Assembly (NCBI GenBank): GCA_027451605.1
Contig: DAIDJA010000122.1
Location: 1-6,000, forward strand
DNA length: 6,000 bases
Direction: 5' to 3'
From: Acidimicrobiales bacterium
Lineage (GTDB): Bacteria > Actinomycetota > Acidimicrobiia > Acidimicrobiales > JABEUL01
Shown here: positions 1 through 6,000 of the stretch, piece after piece
Numbering within the stretch: the stretch's first letter is position 1
How the letters are laid out: every line of letters begins with the position of its first letter
Program-made: the position numbers and the translations under genes
Notes under the pieces: generated by a model
Told to the model about the DNA's origin: nothing
Database searches by the model: none
What the model saw: only the letters and a program-made list of their open reading frames with translations

Positions 1-400
1 AAAATTGCCCACGGGACCGATCAGATCGGGCTTGCAAAACCCTCAAGATCGATGTCAATGGTTGGTGGTTGAGATTAATTATATTGTTTTAACCTCTGGC
101 ACTCAGTGCTCGAATGGGTATCTTTAATGTCATCATCATCATCTGCCATGGAATTACGGTATCTAAAAATCGAGATCTAAAAAAATAAAATTTGGCCATA
201 GGGAATTGAGAGTAATTTCTAAGCATTGTAATTGAACTTAGATATTTAATATTTTGCTTTAAATCTTTGACCCGGTTTTATTCGCAGTTAATTGGCTGTT
301 GCTAAAATCACTTTCAGGCGGATTAACTTTTAAAAATATGAACTTTAAAAACCAGAGTGACAAAATTTGAAACGGAAAATATAGGTAATTGATATTTGTG
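1..400. other. AT-rich non-coding region upstream of ctaA
   Basis: I see no convincing gene here. All three plus frames are open from the window edge for a short distance (stops at about 70, 88 and 124), so the first bases could be the end of a gene that starts outside the window, but none of the short peptides is recognisable. The first 40 bases look more GC-rich than the rest and hold a near-perfect palindrome (17-29, CCGATC-A-GATCGG). A second one lies at 99-109 (GCACT-C-AGTGC). A TCA triplet run lies at about 130-142. Two similar AT-rich words, AACTTTTAAAAA and AACTTTAAAAA, lie at 326-351 in the presumed ctaA leader. Confidence 0.6.
300..308 (+). promoter_or_regulatory. possible extended -10 promoter element for ctaA
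   Basis: TGC-TAAAAT resembles an extended -10 box (TGnTATAAT) about 90 bases before the ctaA start. No good -35 box sits 17 bases upstream; TTGACC at 267-272 is too far away to pair with it. In AT-rich sequence such matches arise easily, so this is only a candidate. Confidence 0.2.
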
Positions 401-1360
401 ATGAAAGAAATTGATAGCAAACGACAAAAATTGAGGATTTCGACGCTGTCGATAGTTCTCTTAATAAATCTGATCTGCACCTATTGTTTGGTAGTGCTCG
501 GTTCAACGGTAAGGGTATCGGGGTCTGGAACGGGATGCCCGTCCTGGCCATTATGTTACGGTCAGGCCACTCCGGTGTACGGAAATACCCATGCAATTGT
601 CGAGCAGTCTCATAGATATCTGGCATCCGTCGTGACGATTCTGGTTATTGTGAGTTTGGTGATAGTACTTAAACTCAAAGATAAGGATAGGAAGAACTTT
701 CTTTTGAAGATAGCATGGTTCGCCGTAATTACTATTTTCATCCAGGTAGTCTTGGGGGCTATAACCGTGGTCACTAAGAATGCACCATGGACAGTTGCGG
801 CCCATCTTTTTATGGCAATGATATTCATGGCTACTATGGTGGTATATTTTATGGCGTCGATATCACAAAGTTATAAGTGGAATACTCCATTGAAGCCGGT
901 TCGGCTCTGGGCATATTTGGGCGTGGCATTTACCTTTTTGATTATAATATCCGGAAGCCTCATAGTAAATGCCGGAGCGGAACAGCACTGTCCGTCTCTA
1001 CCGTTTTGCCCGTCCGGCGAGCCTGGGAAAGATATTCTTCTGAACATGATTCACAGGTCAATCGTAGTTACCACCTTCGTAGTCTATATTATTTTGTGTT
1101 TGGTCGCCACCGGACAGTATCGTGGGCAAAGATGGTGGTATGTAGGAGCTTCCTTAGTTACATCCGCAATAGTGATAACGGCAATCTTCGGTGCGATGAG
1201 CGCAGTGACAAAGGCCAACCCGGTATTTCAGGATTTTCACTTGGGAGTTGCTTCGTTGGTATGGATAACAATAGTGGCATTGGTTACGAAAATGCACATC
1301 GGGGATAACTCGAGCCTTACAAGTGAGAAGGATTCGGAAAAAGCTTACTCTTCCGTTTAA
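401..1360 (+). CDS. ctaA: heme A synthase (CtaA/COX15 family)
   Basis: This integral membrane enzyme oxidises the C8 methyl group of heme O to a formyl group, making heme A for aa3-type cytochrome oxidases. From the ATG the protein has 319 residues, close to the usual ~300-330, with about eight hydrophobic segments in two repeated halves. The four family histidines are visible: H71 in EQSHR, H135 in AAHLF, H218 in MIHRS and H280 in DFHLG; E68 matches the conserved glutamate before the first. Each half has a cysteine pair in an outward loop, C46/C52 (GCPSWPLC) and C197/C203 (HCPSLPFC), as in Bacillus subtilis CtaA. The start is uncertain: TTG 389, GTG 398 and ATG 401 are in frame, with only a weak AGGT upstream (383-386), so the ATG was chosen. 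The tail from about 291 is polar and probably cytosolic. No oxidase, ctaB or sco gene is adjacent in the window. Confidence 0.93.
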   Translation: MKEIDSKRQKLRISTLSIVLLINLICTYCLVVLGSTVRVSGSGTGCPSWPLCYGQATPVYGNTHAIVEQSHRYLASVVTILVIVSLVIVLKLKDKDRKNFLLKIAWFAVITIFIQVVLGAITVVTKNAPWTVAAHLFMAMIFMATMVVYFMASISQSYKWNTPLKPVRLWAYLGVAFTFLIIISGSLIVNAGAEQHCPSLPFCPSGEPGKDILLNMIHRSIVVTTFVVYIILCLVATGQYRGQRWWYVGASLVTSAIVITAIFGAMSAVTKANPVFQDFHLGVASLVWITIVALVTKMHIGDNSSLTSEKDSEKAYSSV

Positions 1361-1416
1361 TTAAGTGGAAATTGTGATTAATTTAATTTTGTGTCAGGTA
1401 TCTACAATTTAAATTA

Positions 1417-1435
1417 ACCCAACTTTGATTTGGGT
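1417..1435. terminator. weak hairpin downstream of ctaA
   Basis: ACCCAA (1417-1422) and TTGGGT (1430-1435) form a 6-bp stem with a 7-base loop, 57 bases after the ctaA stop. No T-run follows, so it is at best a weak candidate for ending ctaA transcription. Confidence 0.2.
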
Positions 1436-1470
1436 CACGAATCGTCGAGAAGTTTAGCTAAATATCAGGA

Positions 1471-1485
1471 GCCCGTTTTACGGGC
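1471..1485. terminator. small GC-rich hairpin between convergent genes
   Basis: GCCCGT-TTT-ACGGGC is a perfect 6-bp stem with a 3-base loop, the most GC-rich spot in the gap between ctaA and the minus-strand gene. It lies 14 bases past the stop of the minus-strand gene and about 110 past ctaA, so it could end transcription from either side. It has no U-tract on either strand, so a standard intrinsic terminator is not proven. Confidence 0.35.
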
Positions 1486-1498
1486 AATGAACAGACAG

Positions 1499-2230
1499 TT
1501 ATTGGTTTAGTCGTTTTTGATCAACTTTTGACAATGTTTTCCGTAGATTGTCAAGGGTACCTTCATCGATAGGGTAGGAATTCGGATAATAACTTTTTGC
1601 CTGGTTCCCTAAATAGATAGAATTTGTTGGCGTAAGTTTGTCGGCGTTAAAATCAAGTAGCTCCAAAAGGATCTCGGTAAATTCAGCTTCATTGGCGTCA
1701 AGGCCTTCCGTTAAGTGATTGCAAAGTTTCACTCCCCTAAGAATACTTTGTTGATGGGCTTCCCATAATTTATGTTGCGCCGAAATGTAATCAGATTTAA
1801 TGAATGAGATCCACCCTAAAAAGGGATATTTTATTTTAAGAGCAGTAGGTTTTTCATCTTCTTTCCCTGTGTGGTCATGGTCAAAACCTTCTCCCGGAGG
1901 ATCACCTCCGTAAAGCTCACAAGCCCGGTCAACACTGATATCACCTAAACGATATTGCATTGCAATCGCTAAATCTATTGTCATCAACCCGTTAATGCCC
2001 TTAAACCAAGCTGAACCGGTTGATGGATCGTTTGTAATGCGTCCGGACTCTATCTCCCATTGCAGGAATTCAATTAGAGCGAGTCCGAAACCGTATTTGA
2101 CTTTTAAATCCAAGCCGAACTTGTCGAAGAACATTTTAAAAGTTGCAAGTCGATACTCAACTGTAAGGGAGATTGCCTTTTCCAATGTAATTACTTTGTC
2201 ATCGAAATAATGTTGCGAAATGTCGGACAT
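1499..2230 (-). CDS. uncharacterised cytosolic protein
   Basis: The function is unknown. The 243-residue protein has no signal peptide or membrane segment and looks mainly alpha-helical. Visible landmarks, numbered from the ATG at 2230, are FLQWE (55-59), GSAWFKGIN (72-80), a D in a helix (86), a charged Gly/Pro/Asp/His linker at about 107-128 (GGDPPGEGFDHDH), a W-rich stretch with FLGWISFIKSDY (137-148), KLWEAHQQSI (154-163) and an acidic helix at 178-193. The order WE, GS-W-(x)-N, W-x-x-FI, AHxxSI resembles a family of uncharacterised proteins I recall from actinobacteria, but this is from memory and no function is assigned there. A TTG at 2251 would add seven residues (250 in all); neither start has a clear Shine-Dalgarno site. 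TAAAAT on the minus strand (2246-2241) could be a -10 box giving a nearly leaderless message. The gene runs divergently from the molybdoenzyme operon and need not be related to it. Confidence 0.75.
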   Translation of the reverse strand: MSDISQHYFDDKVITLEKAISLTVEYRLATFKMFFDKFGLDLKVKYGFGLALIEFLQWEIESGRITNDPSTGSAWFKGINGLMTIDLAIAMQYRLGDISVDRACELYGGDPPGEGFDHDHTGKEDEKPTALKIKYPFLGWISFIKSDYISAQHKLWEAHQQSILRGVKLCNHLTEGLDANEAEFTEILLELLDFNADKLTPTNSIYLGNQAKSYYPNSYPIDEGTLDNLRKTLSKVDQKRLNQ

Positions 2231-2474
2231 GATAATTTCAATTTTAACCAAAAGCTTTTAATTCAAATCAGCCCAGCTAATAGAAAATTAACTTTAACAC
2301 GAAATTTGACGCTTTGATTTTTACACAAAGGGTAAATTCTTCGGGTGTTAAAGCGCTACCCGGTTAAAGAGTTTCGGTCAAAAACCAGGAATTTTATTAC
2401 TTCAAAATCTTGCCTTTGTTATTGTGACTTTTTACCCTAGTTTAAAAAGCTTTTTGTAACAATAATTATTAGAA

Positions 2475-2511
2475 AGGCATTACTTTAAGTAACCTACCTT
2501 AAGTAATGCTT
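2475..2511. repeat. imperfect inverted repeat upstream of the molybdoenzyme operon
   Basis: The arms AGGCATTACTT (2475-2485) and AAGTAATGCTT (2501-2511) pair over 11 positions, including one G-T pair. After a one-base bulge, AAG (2487-2489) pairs with CTT (2498-2500), leaving an 8-base loop. The octamer TTAAGTAA also occurs twice as a direct repeat, at 2485-2492 and 2499-2506, 14 bases apart. It lies about 100 bases before the alpha-subunit start and has no T-run after it, so an operator or a leader-RNA structure is more likely than a terminator. Confidence 0.6.
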
Positions 2512-2599
2512 GATGATTAGCTTTAAAAGAGTATTTCAACTTACATTGGGAGCTTTTCTAGTTCGAAAAACTGGTCATTTGAAAAAACTAATAAAGATT

Positions 2600-2603
2600 G
2601 GAG
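2600..2603 (+). promoter_or_regulatory. ribosome binding site deciding a GTG start
   Basis: GGAG lies 7 bases before the GTG at 2611, which is ideal spacing and supports GTG as the start. The frame is open back to a TAA at 2524-2526, but that extension has no ATG, GTG or TTG codon, so no longer N-terminus with a hidden export signal is likely. Confidence 0.75.
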
Positions 2604-2610
2604 CAAGTTA

Positions 2611-5451
2611 GTGACAATTACCGATAACGAAGCAAGCGTAGAGGACTATCACGGTCAACATAAAAGACCCGGGATATCGCTCAACGAGTATCGTTCAAGA
2701 TGGACCTGGGATAAGGTGGGCTGGGGAACACACTGTGTGGACTGTTACCCCGGAAACTGTCCATTCAGGGTCTATGTAAGGGATGGCAAGATAATTCGTG
2801 AAGAGCCTTCTGCTACCTTTAAAGAGGTCGAGACCGGCATTCCTGATTTCAACCCCATGGGATGTAATAAAGGAGCCTGTTGGAGTCAGCAAATCTATGA
2901 CGGCGACCGGGTACTTCACCCTCTTAAAAGAAAAGGAGAACGAGGCAGTGGCGAGTGGGAGCAAATCTCGTGGGACCAGGCCTTAACCGAAGTAGCCGAC
3001 GCGATGTTGGATGCAATTGAGTTTGGCGGACCGGAAGCGATAGTAAGGGAGGGAACTCCTGAAGTCGCCGCTGTGCTTCCCACCGATAGATTCTTTAACA
3101 TTTTCGGCGGGAGAATGCTGGATCTTCACCCTTCTTTCAACGACTTTTCAATAGGTCTGCATGAAACTTTCGGAAAGTGGAATCCGGTATCGTCGGCCGA
3201 TGACTGGTTTCATTCCGAACTCATATTAATCTGGCACATGAACCCTGCCTTTACAAGAATCCCGTTCTATCATTTCATGTTGGAAGCCAGATATAAGGGT
3301 GCCGAAGTTGTTTCTATATCACCAGACTTAAATGCCTCTCATGTTCACAGCGATTATCATGTTCCCGTCAAGACCGGAACCGACGCAGCCCTTGGACTGG
3401 CGATGGTGCAGGTTATCATCGAAGAAGGAATTGTAGATGAGACATTTGTTCGCGAACAGACCGACCTACCGTGTTTAGTCAGAACCGACACCAATAAGTT
3501 TTTGCGTCAAATAGATGTCGAAGGAAACAAATTCGGAGCAAGAGAAGACCAGCTTTATCACTGGGATCCTCAAGACGGGCTCATTCCGGCAGACAGAACT
3601 AATCTATTGCTGAACGGAAGAGAGGTCGCCCTATCCGGTAGTTACACGGTTCAACTGCACGATGGCACCGAAGTGGAAGTTAAACCTGTAATGCAGATGC
3701 TCGATGAACACCTCCGCAAAAACTATACCCCGGAGCTTCAGGAAGAAATTACCGGAATTCACCCGGATGTAGTTCGCATGATTGCAAGAAAAGCAGCCCA
3801 AAAGAAGACTGAGATAATGCTGGGGTGGAACTCCTGCAAGTATTATCACGGTGACCTGATCGAAAGAGCGATGTGCTTGTTGCTTGCGGTTACCGGTAAC
3901 TGGGGAAAGCAAGGCACGGGAATTCGTTCCTGGATGATAGGCATGGCAGACGGGATGTTTTCAATGATGGTAAAGAAGACACCGGGTGTTCAAGGTGCAG
4001 AGGAGCTCTTTTCGGCCCAAGAAATGGCAATCAGCGTTTTGAGGCAAAATGATCCGTCGCTATCGACGGACGAACTTGCCGTAAGGGAGGTCGCCAGACT
4101 TTTGGCTCAACTGGGGCCGATGGGTGAGGAGGCGCCGAGACTTACGGGATCACCACCGGCATTTTGGTGGTATTGGCAGGGTAATTTCAAGGAGAGATGG
4201 GAGAATCCTGAATGGGGAGACACTTCTTTACCCAGAACCTTCAAAGAATATTTTGACGAGGCTCTTGAAAAAGGATGGTGGAACAACAGAGATAATCCCC
4301 GACCCGAAAATCCGCCTTACATGATAATTGAATGCGGCGGTAATATGCTTAGAAGAACCCGAGGTGGTTACACTCAACTGGGTGACAGCTTGTGGGAGAC
4401 CTTAAAGATGATCGTCAGCATTGACTTCAGGTTAAACTTTACGGGTCTTAATTCGGACATAATTCTCCCGGCTGCTCAGCATTACGAAAAGGTCGGATTC
4501 CACATTCCTACTTCTCACGTAATGAACCTTACGTTTTCCGATAAAAATGCCGAGCCTGCAGGTGAGGCGAAACCGGAATGGGAAATATACCAACTTATAC
4601 TTAAGAAGCTTGCGGAAAGGGCAAAACTCAGAGGCGTAAGTACATACAAGAATCGTTTCGGAGCCGAATTTGATCCACAGGTTATGTGGGACGAATATAC
4701 TCTCTCGGGTTATATTGAAGACCAGGACAAATTTGCCGATGAAATTATCCGTGACTCTGCATATGGTGGTACCTTGCCTGAAGATGTAGACCTAAAGCAT
4801 ATGCGCGAAGTGGGTTTTGAACGATTTATCGGTTGGGGAAGCAGTCCGTTTGCCCTAGCTCAGGCGTCTCCGATTTTTCCGGATAAGACTCACAGCCCAT
4901 TCAGGGATCATGTGGAAAAAGGAGCTCCCTTCCCAACTTATGCCAGAAGGGCCCAGTTTTATATTGATCACCCGTGGTGGCTTGAAGCCAACGAAGCATT
5001 ACCGGTTCACAAACCGAATCCGAATGCCGGAGGTAATCAGCCCCTCAGAATGACTTCCGGTCATAACCGTTGGTCGATCCACTCAATGAATCAGGCCAAC
5101 AAAGTTATACTTCAAACGCACCGAGGTGAACCCGTGGTTGAGGTTTCGGTTGAAGACGCTGCCGAAAGAAACGTTAAAGACGATGACATGATAGAAGTTT
5201 ATAACGACATCACCTCCTTCAAATCCAGGGTAAAGGTGTCATCCACGGTAATGCCCGGACAGGTGATTTCCTACAATGGCTGGGATGGTCATCAATACGA
5301 TGATTGGAAAGGCGCCAATGAAATTGAAGCCGGGATGGTGAAATGGATTGCATTTGCGGGAGGTTACGGTCACATTAACTACTCACTTGCGGAGTGGCAG
5401 CCTATACCAACCGATCGCGGTGTGCCCTGTGATTTTAGGAAAGCAAATTAA
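2611..5451 (+). CDS. type II DMSO-reductase-family molybdoenzyme, catalytic alpha subunit
   Basis: This is a bis-MGD molybdenum oxidoreductase subunit of the NarG/NxrA/SerA/ClrA/DdhA/EbdA group. Its 946 residues fit the shorter EbdA/DdhA/SerA/ClrA branch (about 900-980) better than NarG or NxrA (over 1100). Near the N-terminus, H41-x3-C45-x4-C50-x34-C85 matches the His/Cys ligand set of the FS0 [4Fe-4S] cluster. D178 in FNDFS aligns with the aspartate that binds molybdenum in NarG, which marks type II. ARYKGAEVVSISPD (226-239) and KTGTDAALGLAM (254-265) are typical MGD-binding stretches; ILPAAQHYEKVGFH (618-631) follows, and the C-terminal dinucleotide-binding domain spans about 810-930 (RMTSGHNRWSIHS). 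The N-terminus has no twin-arginine motif and no hydrophobic stretch, unlike the periplasmic relatives. It is co-transcribed with the gamma-like gene 12 bases downstream. The substrate cannot be read from sequence; hydrocarbon hydroxylation, DMS oxidation and oxyanion reduction are all known in the group. Confidence 0.92.
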   Translation: MTITDNEASVEDYHGQHKRPGISLNEYRSRWTWDKVGWGTHCVDCYPGNCPFRVYVRDGKIIREEPSATFKEVETGIPDFNPMGCNKGACWSQQIYDGDRVLHPLKRKGERGSGEWEQISWDQALTEVADAMLDAIEFGGPEAIVREGTPEVAAVLPTDRFFNIFGGRMLDLHPSFNDFSIGLHETFGKWNPVSSADDWFHSELILIWHMNPAFTRIPFYHFMLEARYKGAEVVSISPDLNASHVHSDYHVPVKTGTDAALGLAMVQVIIEEGIVDETFVREQTDLPCLVRTDTNKFLRQIDVEGNKFGAREDQLYHWDPQDGLIPADRTNLLLNGREVALSGSYTVQLHDGTEVEVKPVMQMLDEHLRKNYTPELQEEITGIHPDVVRMIARKAAQKKTEIMLGWNSCKYYHGDLIERAMCLLLAVTGNWGKQGTGIRSWMIGMADGMFSMMVKKTPGVQGAEELFSAQEMAISVLRQNDPSLSTDELAVREVARLLAQLGPMGEEAPRLTGSPPAFWWYWQGNFKERWENPEWGDTSLPRTFKEYFDEALEKGWWNNRDNPRPENPPYMIIECGGNMLRRTRGGYTQLGDSLWETLKMIVSIDFRLNFTGLNSDIILPAAQHYEKVGFHIPTSHVMNLTFSDKNAEPAGEAKPEWEIYQLILKKLAERAKLRGVSTYKNRFGAEFDPQVMWDEYTLSGYIEDQDKFADEIIRDSAYGGTLPEDVDLKHMREVGFERFIGWGSSPFALAQASPIFPDKTHSPFRDHVEKGAPFPTYARRAQFYIDHPWWLEANEALPVHKPNPNAGGNQPLRMTSGHNRWSIHSMNQANKVILQTHRGEPVVEVSVEDAAERNVKDDDMIEVYNDITSFKSRVKVSSTVMPGQVISYNGWDGHQYDDWKGANEIEAGMVKWIAFAGGYGHINYSLAEWQPIPTDRGVPCDFRKAN

Positions 5452-5453
5452 TT

Positions 5454-5458
5454 AGGAG
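5454..5458 (+). promoter_or_regulatory. ribosome binding site of the gamma-like gene
   Basis: AGGAG lies in the 12-base gap after the alpha-subunit stop, 5 bases before the ATG at 5464. It fixes the start and supports translation from a shared message. Confidence 0.85.
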
Positions 5459-5463
5459 TAAAC

Positions 5464-6000
5464 ATGAGTATTAAAATTCACGAATCAAAGATTAATATAG
5501 ATGACCTTTCGGGCTTTGGCGGGATCGAAGCGACAAAGGTTGATTTGGCCAAGATACCCATTGAGGCACAACCCAACAAATATATAAAAAATGCATACTC
5601 ACCCAAAGACTATGGCACAATTAAGGCGGTCGACGTTAAGCTTGCTTCAGACGGCGGTCGGTTATTTGTGAATCTTTCCTTTGCGGACTCCGAGACTCCG
5701 AACTCTGAATTTCAGGATTCGGTAGCGGTATTTTTTCCGGGACTCAACGGAGCTTCCGAAACGCCGGTTACCATTGGCTCACTGGATGCCCCGGTGTTGC
5801 TTTGGCAATGGAAAAATCGGACAGAGTTACAAAAAAATCTGAGCCAAAGTAAGGACCTCGAATCTTTTGGACCGGGTGTATTTATACCAAATGCAAATCC
5901 GTCATCAATAAAAGTTGAAGCTAACGGAGAATTAACCGGAGGCATTTGGAATGTGGTCATAAGCGGCGATTTAGCCGCTGTTGAAAAGTCAAAGAAGATT
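5464..6000 (+). CDS. ethylbenzene-dehydrogenase-type gamma (heme b) subunit homolog, partial at 3' end
   Basis: The first 179 residues are present; the frame is open to the window end. The sequence fits the EB_dh-type domain found in EbdC, DdhC, SerC and ClrC, the gamma subunits that pass electrons through a heme b. Family-like stretches are FQDSVAVFFP (83-92), GSLDAPVLLWQWK (105-117) and VEANGELTGGIWNVVISGDL (151-170), corresponding to the usual DAVA-x-x-FP, MGxxxxPVxIWxWK and AKGxWxxGxWxVV patterns. Two things are odd. There is no Sec or Tat signal: the N-terminus is polar and charged (MSIKIHESKINIDD), whereas known relatives are exported. The Met usually found just before the G of the second motif is I104 here, and the Lys of the A-K-G motif is N154, so the usual Met/Lys heme ligands seem absent. 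The ligand alignment is by eye. The family call is fairly secure; heme binding is not. Confidence 0.75.
   Translation, partial: MSIKIHESKINIDDLSGFGGIEATKVDLAKIPIEAQPNKYIKNAYSPKDYGTIKAVDVKLASDGGRLFVNLSFADSETPNSEFQDSVAVFFPGLNGASETPVTIGSLDAPVLLWQWKNRTELQKNLSQSKDLESFGPGVFIPNANPSSIKVEANGELTGGIWNVVISGDLAAVEKSKKI

Larger units (their letters stand above)
2231..2610. promoter_or_regulatory. divergent control region with repeated motifs
   Basis: This stretch of about 380 AT-rich bases holds no gene that I can support. It separates the minus-strand gene from the molybdoenzyme operon, so promoters for both should lie here. Visible structure includes AAAAGCTTTT palindromes near each end (2250-2259, and the longer AAAAAGCTTTTT at 2444-2455), a 9-base inverted pair CTTTAACAC (2292-2300) / GTGTTAAAG (2345-2353), a further direct GTTAAAG copy at 2363-2369, a small hairpin CGGGT/ACCCG (2342-2346/2358-2362), and the strong palindrome listed separately at 2475-2511. 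No consensus sigma-70 promoter stands out for the plus-strand operon. Confidence 0.5.

Noticed and set aside
1..125. Possible 3' end of an upstream gene
   Set aside because: All three plus frames are open briefly, and none gives a recognisable C-terminus. There is too little sequence to choose one.
130..142. TCA triplet run as a possible microsatellite
   Set aside because: Only about four units long, within chance expectation.
259..828. Overlapping minus-strand open frames of 72-93 codons at the start of ctaA
   Set aside because: They lie opposite or around ctaA, have no recognisable motifs, and are antisense shadows of a well-supported gene.
877..1308. A 143-codon plus-strand frame inside ctaA
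   Set aside because: It is an out-of-frame shadow of ctaA, whose frame contains all four conserved histidines and both cysteine pairs.
1995..2210. A 71-codon plus-strand frame opposite the unknown minus-strand gene
   Set aside because: It lies wholly antisense to a longer coherent frame and has no family features.
3631..4324. Secondary frames inside the alpha subunit gene
   Set aside because: The alpha reading frame is continuous and motif-rich throughout, so these are shadows.
2611..5451. Assignment as NarG nitrate reductase or NxrA nitrite oxidoreductase
   Set aside because: The protein is about 200 residues too short for either, and its neighbour is an EB_dh-type gamma subunit rather than narH or narI.
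5712..5960. An 82-codon minus-strand frame inside the gamma-like gene
   Set aside because: The plus frame carries the EB_dh-type motifs and a good ribosome site; the minus frame has neither.

Overview
The window carries three whole protein genes and the start of a fourth, in AT-leaning bacterial DNA with compact Shine-Dalgarno-led genes and some non-ATG starts (GTG at 2611). The organism is probably a free-living aerobe or facultative aerobe, because it has a heme A synthase, needed only for aa3-type (heme A) terminal oxidases. The mix of a CtaA with two extracellular cysteine pairs, a type II molybdenum enzyme and moderate GC would suit an environmental Chloroflexota or similar uncultured marine or soil bacterium. 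That placement is a guess from memory of protein style, with no marker gene to support it.

Layout: 1-400 is AT-rich non-coding sequence, possibly with the tail of an upstream gene in the first ~70-125 bases. 401-1360 (+) is ctaA, heme A synthase. 1361-1498 is a short convergent gap with two small hairpins. 1499-2230 (-) is a cytosolic protein of unknown function. 2231-2610 is a long divergent intergenic region rich in inverted and direct repeats, and the likely control region for the genes on its right. 2611-5451 (+) is a 946-residue type II DMSO-reductase-family catalytic (alpha) subunit. 5464-6000 (+, cut by the window end) is a homolog of the heme-b gamma subunit of the same enzyme group (ethylbenzene dehydrogenase / DMS dehydrogenase / selenate and chlorate reductase type).

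The last two genes form an operon: the gap is 12 bases, with a good AGGAG ribosome site. They should make parts of one electron-transfer complex: alpha holds the bis-MGD molybdenum site and the FS0 iron-sulfur cluster, and gamma would dock through an iron-sulfur beta subunit not seen here, presumably further downstream. The most interesting point is that neither protein has a visible export signal, although the classical alpha/gamma relatives are periplasmic, and that the gamma subunit appears to lack the usual heme ligands. This may be a cytoplasmic version of the complex with an unknown substrate. ctaA and the minus-strand gene have no obvious functional tie to this operon.
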